This document shows positions 35,924 through 44,127 of a DNA stretch of 64,000 nucleotides, in pieces (position 1 is the stretch's first letter; the number at the start of each line of letters is the position of its first letter). The stretch lies in assembly GCF_008065135.1 (NCBI RefSeq), contig NZ_CP042914.1, positions 2,976,001 through 3,040,000 of the forward strand, in the 5' to 3' direction. Under the pieces are notes generated by a model that had not been told where the DNA came from, made no database searches, and saw nothing but the letters and a program-made list of their open reading frames with translations. This DNA is from Roseimaritima ulvae (GTDB taxonomy: Bacteria; Planctomycetota; Planctomycetia; Pirellulales; Pirellulaceae). The position numbers and the translations under genes were made by a program.

Positions 35924-36014
35924 GGCGAACCATGTGATGAACGGGAGTTGCGGGCGGCGTCTTTTCGCGAGTTTGAGTTGGTTAGCCGCAACCCCGTTAT
36001 CACTGACGTTCCCC
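35924..36014 (+). other. attC site, cassette 14
   Basis: Identical to the cassette 13 attC up to the crossover; closes cassette 14 (35383-36008), G36008|TT. Confidence 0.9.
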
Positions 36015-36047
36015 GACTGAAGCTATTTCCGATCCACGCTAGCTGTC

Positions 36048-36482
36048 ATGATCTCATGTGGTCGATGCCCGTTTGGCTTTCCCGGCGATGTTGTATGCAT
36101 GAATTGCGCAACTGGTTTCGCGATTGGATTTCCCGCAGGTCGACACCCAAGCGTCGGTCAGGTGCTACCTCTGACACAGGTGTTTCGCATGACGACATCG
36201 CGAATCAACGGAAAGATTCGCTGCAAGGCTTTTACTGAAACGGTGCCATCGGAGCTTACGGTAACGGTCGCCACTAGGACCGTCGACTTTCAGGGGCAAA
36301 CCCATGAATTACTTGACTACCCGTTGAACGATTTAGCCTGTCCTCGCTGCAAGGAAAAGAAACTCAGGTTCTATTTGGCTGATCCAGATACGTGCCCATC
36401 ATGTGGTGCGGTTGCACTACACAAGCACGTGACTTTAGGGCCGTTATTGCTGCCACCGCTCGATGATTCTGGCGTTTCGTAG
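36048..36482 (+). CDS. Protein with two zinc-ribbon-like cysteine pairs (cassette 15)
   Basis: 144 residues from ATG 36048. N-terminal 'CGRCPFGFPGDVVCMNC' and C-terminal 'CPRCKEKKLRFYLADPDTCPSC' each give two CxxC knuckles, probably two zinc sites. A middle beta-rich region ('SELTVTVATRTVDFQGQTHELLDYP') separates them. No membrane segment. Nucleic-acid or protein binding is plausible but unproven. Confidence 0.7.
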   Translation: MISCGRCPFGFPGDVVCMNCATGFAIGFPAGRHPSVGQVLPLTQVFRMTTSRINGKIRCKAFTETVPSELTVTVATRTVDFQGQTHELLDYPLNDLACPRCKEKKLRFYLADPDTCPSCGAVALHKHVTLGPLLLPPLDDSGVS

Positions 36483-36572
36483 GCGAGCGGTTGGATATAT
36501 GTCGTTTCAAAGTTTGTACAAATCGTCATCAATGCAATACAATTGTCCTTCGCCACTTGGTAACAAAGATGC

Positions 36573-36662
36573 GGGGAACCAAGGGTTGTTACGGAGCCGG
36601 CCTTGCGAGGGTTTGGCAATAGAAAACCAACCGTTCCGGCCCGCAAAACCCAAACGTTACCC
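36573..36662 (+). other. attC site, cassette 15
   Basis: Closes cassette 15 (36009-36656). Inner arms GCCGG/CCGGC; crossover G36656|TT. Confidence 0.83.
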
Positions 36663-36692
36663 GACTGAAACCTACATCTTTCCTTCCCCGCC

Positions 36693-36917
36693 ATGTCTTC
36701 ACTCCGCATTGCCGGACTGTTAACCATTTCCTGTGGTACCTTCGCCGCTCTGATGGTCCTTGTCATAGTGGCCTATCCTTCCGTAGACGTTAATTCCGGA
36801 ACCCCAATTCGCGAATGGCCTGCAGCTGCACTTCCGATCCTCTTTTTGCTTTCTGGATGCTCCGCTTTCGGTGCAATGGCATGTGGCCTTGCCTCCCTTA
36901 ACTCTCGTGACGGATGA
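36693..36917 (+). CDS. Small two-helix membrane protein (cassette 16)
   Basis: 74 residues. Hydrophobic segments 'IAGLLTISCGTFAALMVLVIVAY' and 'AAALPILFLLSGCSAFGAMACGLASL' joined by a short polar loop. The rest of the cassette (36918-37038) has no second credible gene. Function unknown. Confidence 0.65.
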   Translation: MSSLRIAGLLTISCGTFAALMVLVIVAYPSVDVNSGTPIREWPAAALPILFLLSGCSAFGAMACGLASLNSRDG

Positions 36918-37038
36918 CGAGCGCCGCGCAAAACGCGGAAGTAGCTGGCTACACTGCGTTGCTTCAACTATGGAGACCTCGTATTGTGGTATCCTTCAGC
37001 TAGTTGCATCATTTTTATGTACCCAACCGTCCACGCGG

Positions 37039-37128
37039 CGGGTAACAATGCCATGCAGTGGAGTACGGCATCAGGCGTTTGGAAATAGAAAATTAATCGG
37101 CCGTACCCACTGATGGCCAACGTTCTGC
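37039..37128 (+). other. attC site, cassette 16
   Basis: Closes cassette 16 (36657-37122). Left box is GGTAACAA rather than GAACC; inner arms GTACGG/CCGTAC; crossover G37122|TT. Confidence 0.83.
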
Positions 37129-37129
37129 A

Positions 37130-37612
37130 ATGAAATGTTCCGACGTCCTGCAATTGACTCCAATAAAATCCAGTACATCCCGGCATGAAAAATCGTATAA
37201 CAAACCGCACACTAGTTCCGCTGTTGCTGACTACCGTATCTTTGGCTGCACCAATCGGGAAAGAAACTCTCGTGTAGCCGTCATCAACCAGTTTTCCGCT
37301 CTCATGGATGAATTCGACGCTGAGATCGCATTTAATCCCAACAGCAAGCCTTACCGTGATCGCTATATAGAGAAGCTTAACTCCGTGGACTTGAGTGGCT
37401 GTGACGCGAAATTTACATCACAAGCTGACGATTATATCGCAGCAACGGAGCAGATGCTGAATATGCTTGACTCTGTTCCGGCTAACCGAATGGAAAAATT
37501 CACGATGCAGATTACAGGTCAATCAAGCGATCTCAGCCAGCAATTTCACTCGCTTTTAGAGCATTGCACAGAGGAGTTTGAGGAACTTGCTGCGATGGTT
37601 GAAGAAGGGTAG
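37130..37612 (+). CDS. Helical soluble protein of unknown function (cassette 17)
   Basis: 160 residues, mostly predicted helix with amphipathic stretches ('VINQFSALMDEFDAEIAF', 'DDYIAATEQMLNMLDSV', 'SSDLSQQFHSLLEHCTEEFEELAAMVEEG'). Strongly acidic C-terminus. ATG 37130 is 7 bases into the cassette; a later start near the helical part is possible. No family recognised. Confidence 0.6.
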   Translation: MKCSDVLQLTPIKSSTSRHEKSYNKPHTSSAVADYRIFGCTNRERNSRVAVINQFSALMDEFDAEIAFNPNSKPYRDRYIEKLNSVDLSGCDAKFTSQADDYIAATEQMLNMLDSVPANRMEKFTMQITGQSSDLSQQFHSLLEHCTEEFEELAAMVEEG

Positions 37613-37648
37613 TTGGTAGGCGTGTAACTGGCAGACCGGGTGAGGACT

Positions 37649-37741
37649 GCAGAACCATCGGTTGCAACGGAGCGACGGAGTGTGGTTTTCTTGTCTGCTT
37701 GCAAGATTTCCCCCGTCGCCCGCTGAACCCTATCGTTCTTG
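37649..37741 (+). other. attC site, cassette 17
   Basis: Closes cassette 17 (37123-37735). Inner arms GCGACGG/CCGTCGC; crossover G37735|TT. Confidence 0.88.
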
Positions 37742-38213
37742 CGGTCCGTCGTTGGACGATCGATCAACTTGATGGTCGTATGTTGTCGACGCTCGTCGAT
37801 GCGCTGATGGATTTCAAACCACGAAAGGCACGAATCACACGAAAAGTACATTCCCCTCCCTTCGTGTCTTTCGTCGTTTTCGTGGTTCTTCTTCTGGCTG
37901 GGTTCTCTTTGAATCTTGCTGTCCGTGTTTGCTCGGTCGATAGCCCATTTCCGTGATGGTTGCTTGATTGCTTGCCAATGCCGAATTACCAGGGCTGTTG
38001 ATTCGCCCGCTGGTCGTCGCCGGCTTCCTGGCTTGCTCGGTCGATTGTTGCTCGGCCACACTTCGGCCGGTATTCTAAGGTTCGCGACCTTGGTCCCCTT
38101 GGTTAGTTGTCCGCCACACCAGCCCAGTGCAAGAACCAAGTGGTGCACACGAGTGGCGGCAACGTCTTTTTGTGACCGCCAAATCCTGGGTCGCCACCGT
38201 GTGACCACCAACG
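37736..38213 (+). repeat. Type C3 cassette: CACGAA hairpin, no clear gene (cassette 18)
   Basis: 478 bases starting TTCTTGCGGTCCGTC. Hairpin 37817-37887 uses the same CACGAA word as type B but the flanks and attC are C-type. Related to cassette 27, which lacks about 33 bases of the middle part present here. Confidence 0.8.
38048..38076 (+). promoter_or_regulatory. Promoter-like element of cassette 18
   Basis: TTGCTC, 17-base spacer with CGGCC...GGCCG hairpin, TATTCT, reading toward cassette 19. Confidence 0.45.
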
Positions 38214-38219
38214 TTCGCT
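38127..38219 (+). other. attC site, cassette 18
   Basis: Inner arms GTGGCG/CGCCAC; crossover G38213|TT. Confidence 0.88.
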
Positions 38220-38250
38220 GGCAATAGCAGATCAAACTGGAGTAACACTG

Positions 38251-38784
38251 ATGCGGAATATCAAAACCTTACCCGTGGTGCTCGCTCTGATGGTCGGCAT
38301 CCCTACTCTTGTCGCACTACGGACCTCTGACGCCGACGAAACTACCCCATCCTCGAACCACTTCCGCGTCACGGTCACGAGCGTCATCGGCAACGGAGAC
38401 TCGGTAGTCAAGCAGATCCGGATTGAAGCGAAACCAGGTTCTCACGCGAAGATCACGTCGGACAAGAAGGGTGGAGGGGGATTGTCAGCGTTAGCGGGAA
38501 GCGTAGACAACGGACCAGGAAAAGGTGTCATCACCGTCACCGTTCTCGCCGATCATGTTGAATGGAAGGCTGGCGACGTAAACGCACTCAAATTTCTGAT
38601 GTCAATCGAAGGCAACGGCTCGAAGGCTCTAATGTCAGACACGGGACCGATGGTTGCAGATAAGCGATTGAGCGATTTGTTCGCCGTATCATTGAAATCT
38701 GGCACTTACGATTGCGATACGGAAATTCCGATACTGAGATTCAACGACAAGACGTTCTCACTCACGGTTACAGCCCAACCGTAG
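38251..38784 (+). CDS. Secreted protein of unknown function (cassette 19)
   Basis: 177 residues; GGAG 8 bases before ATG 38251. Signal peptide 'MRNIKTLPVVLALMVGIPTLVAL' then a beta-rich domain ('NHFRVTVTSVIGNGDSVVKQIRIEAKPGSHAKIT', 'GVITVTVLADHVEW'). No family recognised. It follows promoter-like cassette 18. Confidence 0.75.
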   Translation: MRNIKTLPVVLALMVGIPTLVALRTSDADETTPSSNHFRVTVTSVIGNGDSVVKQIRIEAKPGSHAKITSDKKGGGGLSALAGSVDNGPGKGVITVTVLADHVEWKAGDVNALKFLMSIEGNGSKALMSDTGPMVADKRLSDLFAVSLKSGTYDCDTEIPILRFNDKTFSLTVTAQP

Positions 38785-38789
38785 TTTCC

Positions 38790-38879
38790 AGCGAACCAAG
38801 CCGTGAACCGGAGCACTCATCCACGCGGCAACTGAAAACATGATCTTCCGTTCGTGCCCGGTTACGGCAGACGTTATCG
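38790..38879 (+). other. attC site, cassette 19
   Basis: Closes cassette 19 (38214-38873). GCAC/GTGC inner pairing is short; outer CGTGAACCGG/CCGGTTACGG is good; crossover G38873|TT. Confidence 0.82.
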
Positions 38880-38921
38880 GGCTGACGTCATCTCAACGAA
38901 CCGATTCCGTTCTCATGTGTC

Positions 38922-39488
38922 ATGTTGCCTATGGACAAATCCGCAACACGACCGCTGCTGATACTCGATCTGGATGAGACGCTCGTTCATGGTTCGGAGA
39001 TTCGATTGCATCGTGAAGCGGATTTCATGGTGGGACCATTTCACGTTTACAAGCGTCCTCACCTCGATGAATTCCTGACTGACACTTCCTCGCATTTCGA
39101 CATGGCGGTTTGGTCATCTGCTTCATGGGACTACGTTAGCCACATCGCCGATGAACTGTCCACACTCGTTCCAAAGTGGCAATTCGTTTGGAGCCGTTTT
39201 CGGTGCGTCCAACGGATGCATCCGGAATTGATGCAGACGTACTTCGTCAAAGACCTGAAGAAGGTAAAGAGACGCGGCTACAATCTGGATCGGGTATTGA
39301 TTGTTGATGACACCCAACTCAAGGTGTCACGAAACTATGGCAACGCCATCTATATTCCGCCGTTCGAAGGCTCCGACGACGACAACGAACTTCCGCAACT
39401 CAAGCGTTACATCAACTCGTTGCGTTTCGAATCCAATTTTCGCACAATAGAAAAACGTGGGTGGCGAACCAAATCACTATCAAACTAG
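38922..39488 (+). CDS. FCP1/SCP-like HAD phosphatase (NIF domain) (cassette 20)
   Basis: 188 residues. Catalytic DxDxT motif in 'LLILDLDETLVHGSEI', then 'YKRPHLDEFL', motif II-like 'DMAVWSSASWDYVSHI', 'RGYNLDRVLIVDDTQLKVSRNYGNAIYIPPFEG' containing the acidic DD motif. This matches the NLI-interacting-factor branch best known for dephosphorylating the eukaryotic RNA polymerase II tail; bacterial members have unknown phosphoprotein targets. No signal peptide. Confidence 0.9.
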   Translation: MLPMDKSATRPLLILDLDETLVHGSEIRLHREADFMVGPFHVYKRPHLDEFLTDTSSHFDMAVWSSASWDYVSHIADELSTLVPKWQFVWSRFRCVQRMHPELMQTYFVKDLKKVKRRGYNLDRVLIVDDTQLKVSRNYGNAIYIPPFEGSDDDNELPQLKRYINSLRFESNFRTIEKRGWRTKSLSN

Positions 39489-39517
39489 ATGGTGGGTTGG
39501 TCGCCGCTTCAAACGCC

Positions 39518-39608
39518 CGATAACAATGCCGTGCACACGGAGCACGGCTTGCAAGGTTTTACGAATGGAACGTCGTCTCTCCGTGCCCGGTGACGGCTGG
39601 CGTTCTTG
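39518..39608 (+). other. attC site, cassette 20
   Basis: Closes cassette 20 (38874-39602). Left box GATAACAA; inner arms GCACGG/CCGTGC; crossover G39602|TT. Confidence 0.85.
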
Positions 39609-40218
39609 CACAGATTCGTACTCGTACTCAGGGCGCAGCCCGGTACTCGTACTCGAGACCGGCTCCGATGAACACGCATGGCGTGACCGTCCCGGACGAT
39701 GCGGCGATGCAAGCGATTCTGCACCGAATGGTTGCGAGGTTGCCCCGGATCGCTATCGAATTTGATGGTGAGGCGAGGTTCCCTACTGCATTCGAGTACG
39801 CGTACCGCTTCGCTGAGTACGAGTACGAAATCAAATCGCGCGCCCGCAGGCCGTCGCCGGTTTGCTCGATCGATTGTTGCTGGGCCTTGCCGCGGCCCAT
39901 TCTCGTATCGTTGAGCAAATACTGTTCACGAGAGTCACCAGCCACTTATCTTCCTGTCCCCCATATTCCTGTCCAGTTGCTCTGTAGGAATTGGCAGGAA
40001 GTTGGAAGGCAGGAAAATCAAAGTAGTGGAACGAGTGCTCTGCGGTCGATTGTTGCTCGGTCGCACTTCGGTCGGTATCCTAAAGGTTCGCTGCGACGGT
40101 CCGATTGGCGAATCGTTTTCCACGCAGGCACAACGCAAGAACCATGTGTTGCACTCGAGCGGCGGCAACACTTTTTCGTGAAAACCATGTCATGGGTCGC
40201 CGCCGCGTGAACACCAAC
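39603..40218 (+). repeat. Type C4 cassette: TACTCG and TTCCTG hairpin modules, no clear gene (cassette 21)
   Basis: 616 bases. Two different iterated-word modules: TACTCG words at 39614-39657 and their inverse at 39791-39832; then TTCCTG words at 39947-40017 with inverse GCAGGAAGTTGGAAGGCAGG. A decayed second copy of the GATTGTTGCT motif lies near 39880. Right third matches the other C cassettes. An open plus frame through it is mainly repeat-derived. Confidence 0.75.
40053..40081 (+). promoter_or_regulatory. Promoter-like element of cassette 21
   Basis: TTGCTC, 17-base spacer, TATCCT, reading toward cassette 22. Confidence 0.42.
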
Positions 40219-40224
40219 GTTCCC
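40133..40224 (+). other. attC site, cassette 21
   Basis: Inner arms GCGGCG/CGCCGC; crossover G40218|TT. Confidence 0.87.
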
Positions 40225-40289
40225 CGACTGAAACTCAACGCCGCTTGGCTGGCTAATGGATACGACAACATACAAGCTAGCTCGTTCGG

Positions 40290-40625
40290 TTGGCGGCCGA
40301 TGCAACTTTGCTGAAACGACCGTCTCGATTGTCCGCGACGCATTCGATGAATGCAGCGTTCATATCATCTCGTCTCGACGATCCGAACCTCGCCTGGGCT
40401 TTCCCGCATGCCGTCGCCGGTGCGCATCAAGCCTTGATTGAATCTGAACTGAACGCAACATCCGTAGAGATCGTCGCTATTCGTGTCACTGAGGTCGATT
40501 CCAACCCACACATTGTTGCTGTTTCGGCATACATTGCGGCTGCGCAGGCACTTTCCGCTGACCGGATGTTACAATCTTTCGTCATAAACGGCCGACTCGA
40601 GTTTCCTGCGTTATCGGAAGACTGA
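40290..40625 (+). CDS. Unknown protein, possibly frameshifted (cassette 22)
   Basis: The frame 40290-40625 has a credible C-terminal part ('DDPNLAWAFPHAVAGAHQALIESELNATSVEIVAIRVTEVDSNPHIVAVSAYIAAAQALSAD'), but its start is a TTG without a ribosome binding site. A second frame from ATG 40256 ('MDTTTYKLARSVGGRCNFAETTVSIVRDAFDE') looks like the natural N-terminus and overlaps it, so a frameshift near 40350-40390 may have split one gene. Otherwise start at ATG 40347 (92 residues). Confidence 0.45.
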   Translation: MAADATLLKRPSRLSATHSMNAAFISSRLDDPNLAWAFPHAVAGAHQALIESELNATSVEIVAIRVTEVDSNPHIVAVSAYIAAAQALSADRMLQSFVINGRLEFPALSED

Positions 40626-40664
40626 AACCTGAAAGTTTGCGGCCTACTACGAACTAAGCGACGA

Positions 40665-40755
40665 CGGGGAACCATCCCGTGCACCGGAGCCGGGCTTGCG
40701 AGTTTGCACAAATGAACAATCAACTTTGCCGGCCCGGTGACGGGTAACGTTATTC
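40665..40755 (+). other. attC site, cassette 22
   Basis: Closes cassette 22 (40219-40749). Inner arms GCCGG/CCGGC; crossover G40749|TT. Confidence 0.86.
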
Positions 40756-40785
40756 GGTAGAGCCTCGTACAATTTTAGGCACGCA

Positions 40786-41028
40786 GTGCAATTGCAAAAA
40801 AAGAACACGATCGCTCAAAAGCATGGTTTGAAATTGCGCCGTTGGATTGTTCGTGTGCTGCTGGGGCTAGGTGTGATTTGCATCCTTGTTTTCTTGGCCG
40901 CGAGTTCGGCATTGCGTGCCTCGACAAATCTCACTGTGGCGGAATGGCTGACCTTTGCTTCTTTACCATCTGCCGCTATTTGCTTTATCGCTGCATCCGT
41001 TGCATATCGTCCATTCATTCGGAAATAG
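40786..41028 (+). CDS. Small two-helix membrane protein (cassette 23)
   Basis: 80 residues from GTG 40786. Basic N-terminus 'KKNTIAQKHGLKLRRW', then 'IVRVLLGLGVICILVFLAASSAL' and 'TFASLPSAAICFIAASVAY'. The 220 bases from its stop to attC hold no other gene. Identical copy at 60140-60382. Function unknown. Confidence 0.65.
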   Translation: MQLQKKNTIAQKHGLKLRRWIVRVLLGLGVICILVFLAASSALRASTNLTVAEWLTFASLPSAAICFIAASVAYRPFIRK

Positions 41029-41248
41029 TCAGGTAAGTCAGCCTTGGTTTTCGGGTAAGAGATGGGAGAAGAGTAATACACGCGGGCTAGCAACCAGTGA
41101 TGCACTATTGTCCTGAGGTCCAGTGCTCGGACCTGGCTGATATTGTTTTCCCTGCGGGGCTGCCGTTTCGCTTGACATCGCTCGCTCTCGATGCGAAGCT
41201 GATTCGTCGTTGAAGCATCCGTCCCATACCCATGCTGATCCAGCGCGG

Positions 41249-41342
41249 GCGAATAACCATCGCATGCACGCGAGGACGGGTGGCAGGTCTATCGGCGGCT
41301 TGCATGTTTTTCGCCCGTCCCACGTGATGCTGGCCGTTCTTG
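41249..41342 (+). other. attC site, cassette 23
   Basis: Closes cassette 23 (40750-41336). Inner arms GACGGG/CCCGTC; crossover G41336|TT. Confidence 0.88.
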
Positions 41343-41814
41343 CTGTCCGTCATTGCACGACCGGGCCATCTTGCTGGACGTATGTTGTCGACGCTCGTAG
41401 AGGTGCTGCTGGCCGTCTAACCACGAAAGGCACGAATCACACGAAAGGCACATTCCCCTACTTTCGTGTCTTTCGTATGTTTCGTGGTTCTTCTTCCGGC
41501 GGAGCTCTATCTGGCTCTTGCTCTCCGACTTTGCCTCGACGTTTGCCGATTCCCGTGATGCTTGGTCATTCGAGTCCCGCGGCCCAATCTTGCTCGGTCG
41601 ACGCGTCTATCGAAAATCGCCGGGCGCGGGTTATCGCGGTTGATTGTTGCTCTGTCCCGTTCCGACCTGTATCCTGAGGTCATGCTCGGTCGATGGGGCT
41701 GGCGAGCCATTCGTCCATGCAATCGCCTCGCAAGAACCATGTGTTGAACCAGAGTTGCCGATCTGACGTTTTAGAGATGGTTAATCTTGGGCGGCAACCT
41801 GGTTAACACTAACG
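41337..41814 (+). repeat. Type B cassette: CACGAA hairpin, no clear gene (cassette 24)
   Basis: 478 bases; hairpin 41419-41489. Differs from cassettes 10 and 26 at scattered positions (e.g. TCGGTCGACGCG instead of TCGATCAACGCG) and is closer to 39 and 41. Confidence 0.8.
41647..41675 (+). promoter_or_regulatory. Promoter-like element of cassette 24
   Basis: TTGCTC, 17-base spacer, TATCCT, reading rightward. Confidence 0.42.
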
Positions 41815-41820
41815 TTCTGC
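41729..41820 (+). other. attC site, cassette 24
   Basis: Inner arms GTTGCCG/CGGCAAC; crossover G41814|TT. Confidence 0.88.
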
Positions 41821-42361
41821 AGACGGACGGCGTTGAGCTACTGGCAACTTGCTTGGTCAGCGACAATTGGTTGAGCGGTGCGGTCTGTCTCTCAGTCCGC
41901 CAGCGTCGTTTGCCTTGTTGCCGACGTTCGGTCGTGGTTGAACTCGTGTTCACTTCACGGACCTTCGAGACCGTTCGCTAGCGAACAATTCTTGACTTCG
42001 ATGTCGCGAGTTGCGCGGTCGAATTGCCCACACCTCGCGAAGTCCATGGTCCGCAAACCGTCCATCATTTCGGCAACCGGATTTGCTTCCGCCAATAGTT
42101 GCTCGGAGCGATGCGCGATCCATTGCGCGACTATTCGTGTCCGTCCGTAAGATTCGTGTCGCAAAAGCTTAGGCCGCAGGTGCGCGGTCAATGCTTGCTG
42201 CGCCCTATTTCGCTTGGCTACAATGGTGGGCAGCGCCAATCGGGTTGGCCGCCTCCCAGACGCTTCGATCCAACGCTGCAGAACAATGTGTTGAACCAGA
42301 GTTGCCAATCTGACGTTGCTGAAATGGTTCATCGTGGGCGGCAACCTGGTTAACACTAACG
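41815..42361 (+). repeat. Type A cassette without clear gene (cassette 25)
   Basis: Apparently identical to cassette 11, and like it directly behind a type B cassette: the B-A pair is duplicated (33165-34189 and 41337-42361). Confidence 0.8.
42195..42224 (+). promoter_or_regulatory. Promoter-like element of type A cassette 25
   Basis: TTGCTG, 18-base spacer, TACAAT, reading rightward. Confidence 0.42.
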
Positions 42362-42367
42362 TTCTTG
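42276..42367 (+). other. attC site, cassette 25
   Basis: Inner arms GTTGCCG/CGGCAAC; crossover G42361|TT. Confidence 0.88.
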
Positions 42368-42839
42368 CTGTCTGTCATTGTACGACCGGGCCATCTTGAT
42401 GGACGTATGTTGTCGACGCTCGTAGAGGTGCTGCTGGCCCTCTAACCACGAAAGGCACGAATCACACAAAAAGCACATCCCCCTACTTTCGTGTGTTTCG
42501 TATGTTTCGTGGTTCTTCTTCCGGCGGAGCTCTATCTGGCTCTTGCTCTCCGACTTTGCCTCGACGTTTGCCGATTCCCGTGCTGCTTGGTCATTCGAGT
42601 TCCGCGGCCCAATCTTGCTCGATCAACGCGTCTATCGAAAATCGCCGGGGGCGGGTTATCGCGGGTGATTGTTGCTCTGTCCCGGTCCGACCTGTATCCT
42701 GAGGTCATGCCCGGCCGATAGGGCTGGCGAGCCATTCGTCCATGCAATCGCCTCGCAAGAACCATGTGTTGAACCAGAGTTGCCGATCTGATGTTTTAGA
42801 GATGGTTAATCTTGGGCGGCAACCTGGTTAACACTAACG
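42362..42839 (+). repeat. Type B cassette: CACGAA hairpin, no clear gene (cassette 26)
   Basis: 478 bases; hairpin 42444-42514. Nearly identical to cassette 10 (one visible difference, CCCGGTCCG for CCCGTTCCG inside the promoter-like spacer). Cassettes 24-27 are four gene-free cassettes in a row. Confidence 0.8.
42672..42700 (+). promoter_or_regulatory. Promoter-like element of cassette 26
   Basis: TTGCTC, 17-base spacer, TATCCT, reading rightward. Confidence 0.42.
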
Positions 42840-42845
42840 TTCTTG
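42754..42845 (+). other. attC site, cassette 26
   Basis: Inner arms GTTGCCG/CGGCAAC; crossover G42839|TT. Confidence 0.88.
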
Positions 42846-43284
42846 CGGTCCGTCGTTGGACGATCGATCAACTTGATGGTCGTATGTTGTCGACACTCGA
42901 CGATGCGCTGATGGATTTCAAACCACGAAAGGCACGAATCACACGAAAAGCACATTTCCCTCCTTTCGTGTCTTTCGTCGTTTTCGTGGTTCTTCTTCTG
43001 GCTGGGGTCTCTTTGAATCTTGCTGTCCGTGTTTGCGCGGTCCTGCCAATGCCTAAATACTAGGGCTGTTGATTCGCCCGCTGGTCGTCGACGGCTTCCT
43101 GGCTTGCTCGGTCGATTGTTGCTCGGCCACACTGCGGCCGGTATTCTAAGGTTCGCGACCTTGTTCCCCTTGGTGAGTTGTCCGCCACGCAAGCCCAGTG
43201 CAAGAACCAAGTGGTGCACACGAGTGGCGGCAATGTCTTTTCGTGACCACCAAATCCTGGGTCGCCACCGTGTGACCACCAACG
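42840..43284 (+). repeat. Type C3 cassette: CACGAA hairpin, no clear gene (cassette 27)
   Basis: 445 bases; hairpin 42921-42991. Shorter relative of cassette 18. Spacer hairpin of the promoter-like element reads CGGCCACACTGCGGCCG, keeping the pairing although the loop changed. Confidence 0.8.
43119..43147 (+). promoter_or_regulatory. Promoter-like element of cassette 27
   Basis: TTGCTC, 17-base spacer, TATTCT, reading toward cassette 28. Confidence 0.45.
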
Positions 43285-43290
43285 TTCTGC
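43199..43290 (+). other. attC site, cassette 27
   Basis: Inner arms GTGGCG/CGCCAC; crossover G43284|TT. Confidence 0.88.
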
Positions 43291-43365
43291 CACTTAAACA
43301 TTCAATCCTTCGCGCGTCACTGTTCGTCGGCCGTGGTTTTTGAGCACATTATGCAGGAAAACGGT

Positions 43366-43929
43366 ATGAATCTACCAAGCGATTTGGTAGCGTTTCTGCG
43401 AGCGTCAAGCGAACTGCAGTACGATGTAGCGAGCTGCGAAGTTGGCAAGCTGAAACTCTTGTCGCTCGAATGCCTTCATGTTGTGGAGGTATATGTCAAC
43501 TCCATGGAAACACCATTTGAGCCTCGCGGTGCTCCCGATGAAGAGGATGACTGCGCAGAGGACAATTCTGAATTTTGGGATCCTAATTGCTGCAATGGAT
43601 ACTACGCGATCCGCGCTGTACCGCTGATTGCAGAATGCACGCGACACTCCGATCCCCCTACAGGCGTATTACTTTGGTACCCAGGTTACGATGAGTATGG
43701 TCAGTGGGATTCTGAACATTCAAATGCGTTGCGGTTTGGCAATGCCAAATGGTCTGACATTGTGCAGAATCCGCTTCGGTTCTTGAATGCCGCATGGTAT
43801 TGGGCCGCTTCGGTGCGAGACTTCGACTGGGTGACCCCGTGGCTTGACAGTCAGCACGATTTCCGTGCTGACTTTTTTTGTGACACTCCAGTAGTGGCGA
43901 AGGATTTGGGTTCAATCAGTCTCGCGTAG
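43366..43929 (+). CDS. Soluble acidic protein, possibly SUKH-like (cassette 28)
   Basis: 187 residues from ATG 43366, preceded by AGGA with 8-base spacing; the frame opens at GTG 43333. 'LPSDLVAFLRASSELQYDV' resembles the SUKH entry motif, and the end 'NALRFGNAKWSDIVQNPLRFLNAAWYW' resembles SUKH C-termini, but the centre is not recognisable. Very acidic loop 'DEEDDCAEDNSEFWD'. First gene behind four gene-free cassettes. Confidence 0.65.
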   Translation: MNLPSDLVAFLRASSELQYDVASCEVGKLKLLSLECLHVVEVYVNSMETPFEPRGAPDEEDDCAEDNSEFWDPNCCNGYYAIRAVPLIAECTRHSDPPTGVLLWYPGYDEYGQWDSEHSNALRFGNAKWSDIVQNPLRFLNAAWYWAASVRDFDWVTPWLDSQHDFRADFFCDTPVVAKDLGSISLA

Positions 43930-44019
43930 CGAAGGCAGTAGCAGTCGATTATATTTTGTTGCGGAGTGGCAACCCATAATCTCACCTGTAAAGTTCTTTT
44001 TACTACATCATCGTCATGG

Positions 44020-44112
44020 CGGCAGAACCATCGGATGCAGGCGAGCACGCGAGCTGGCTGTTTGGGGATGGCAACGTCTCACGCGCGTGCCGCCTGATCC
44101 GTAACGTTCGCC
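44020..44112 (+). other. attC site, cassette 28
   Basis: Closes cassette 28 (43285-44106). Inner arms GCACGCG/CGCGTGC; crossover G44106|TT. Confidence 0.88.
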
Positions 44113-44127
44113 CAACGAGAGTTTAAC

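Noticed and set aside
36871-37113. Second gene in cassette 16
   Set aside because: Overlaps the small membrane protein gene and runs through attC; no ribosome binding site.
39603-40210. Plus-strand open frame through cassette 21
   Set aside because: Mostly translation of TACTCG words (EYEYE-type) and the C-type scaffold; no independent support.
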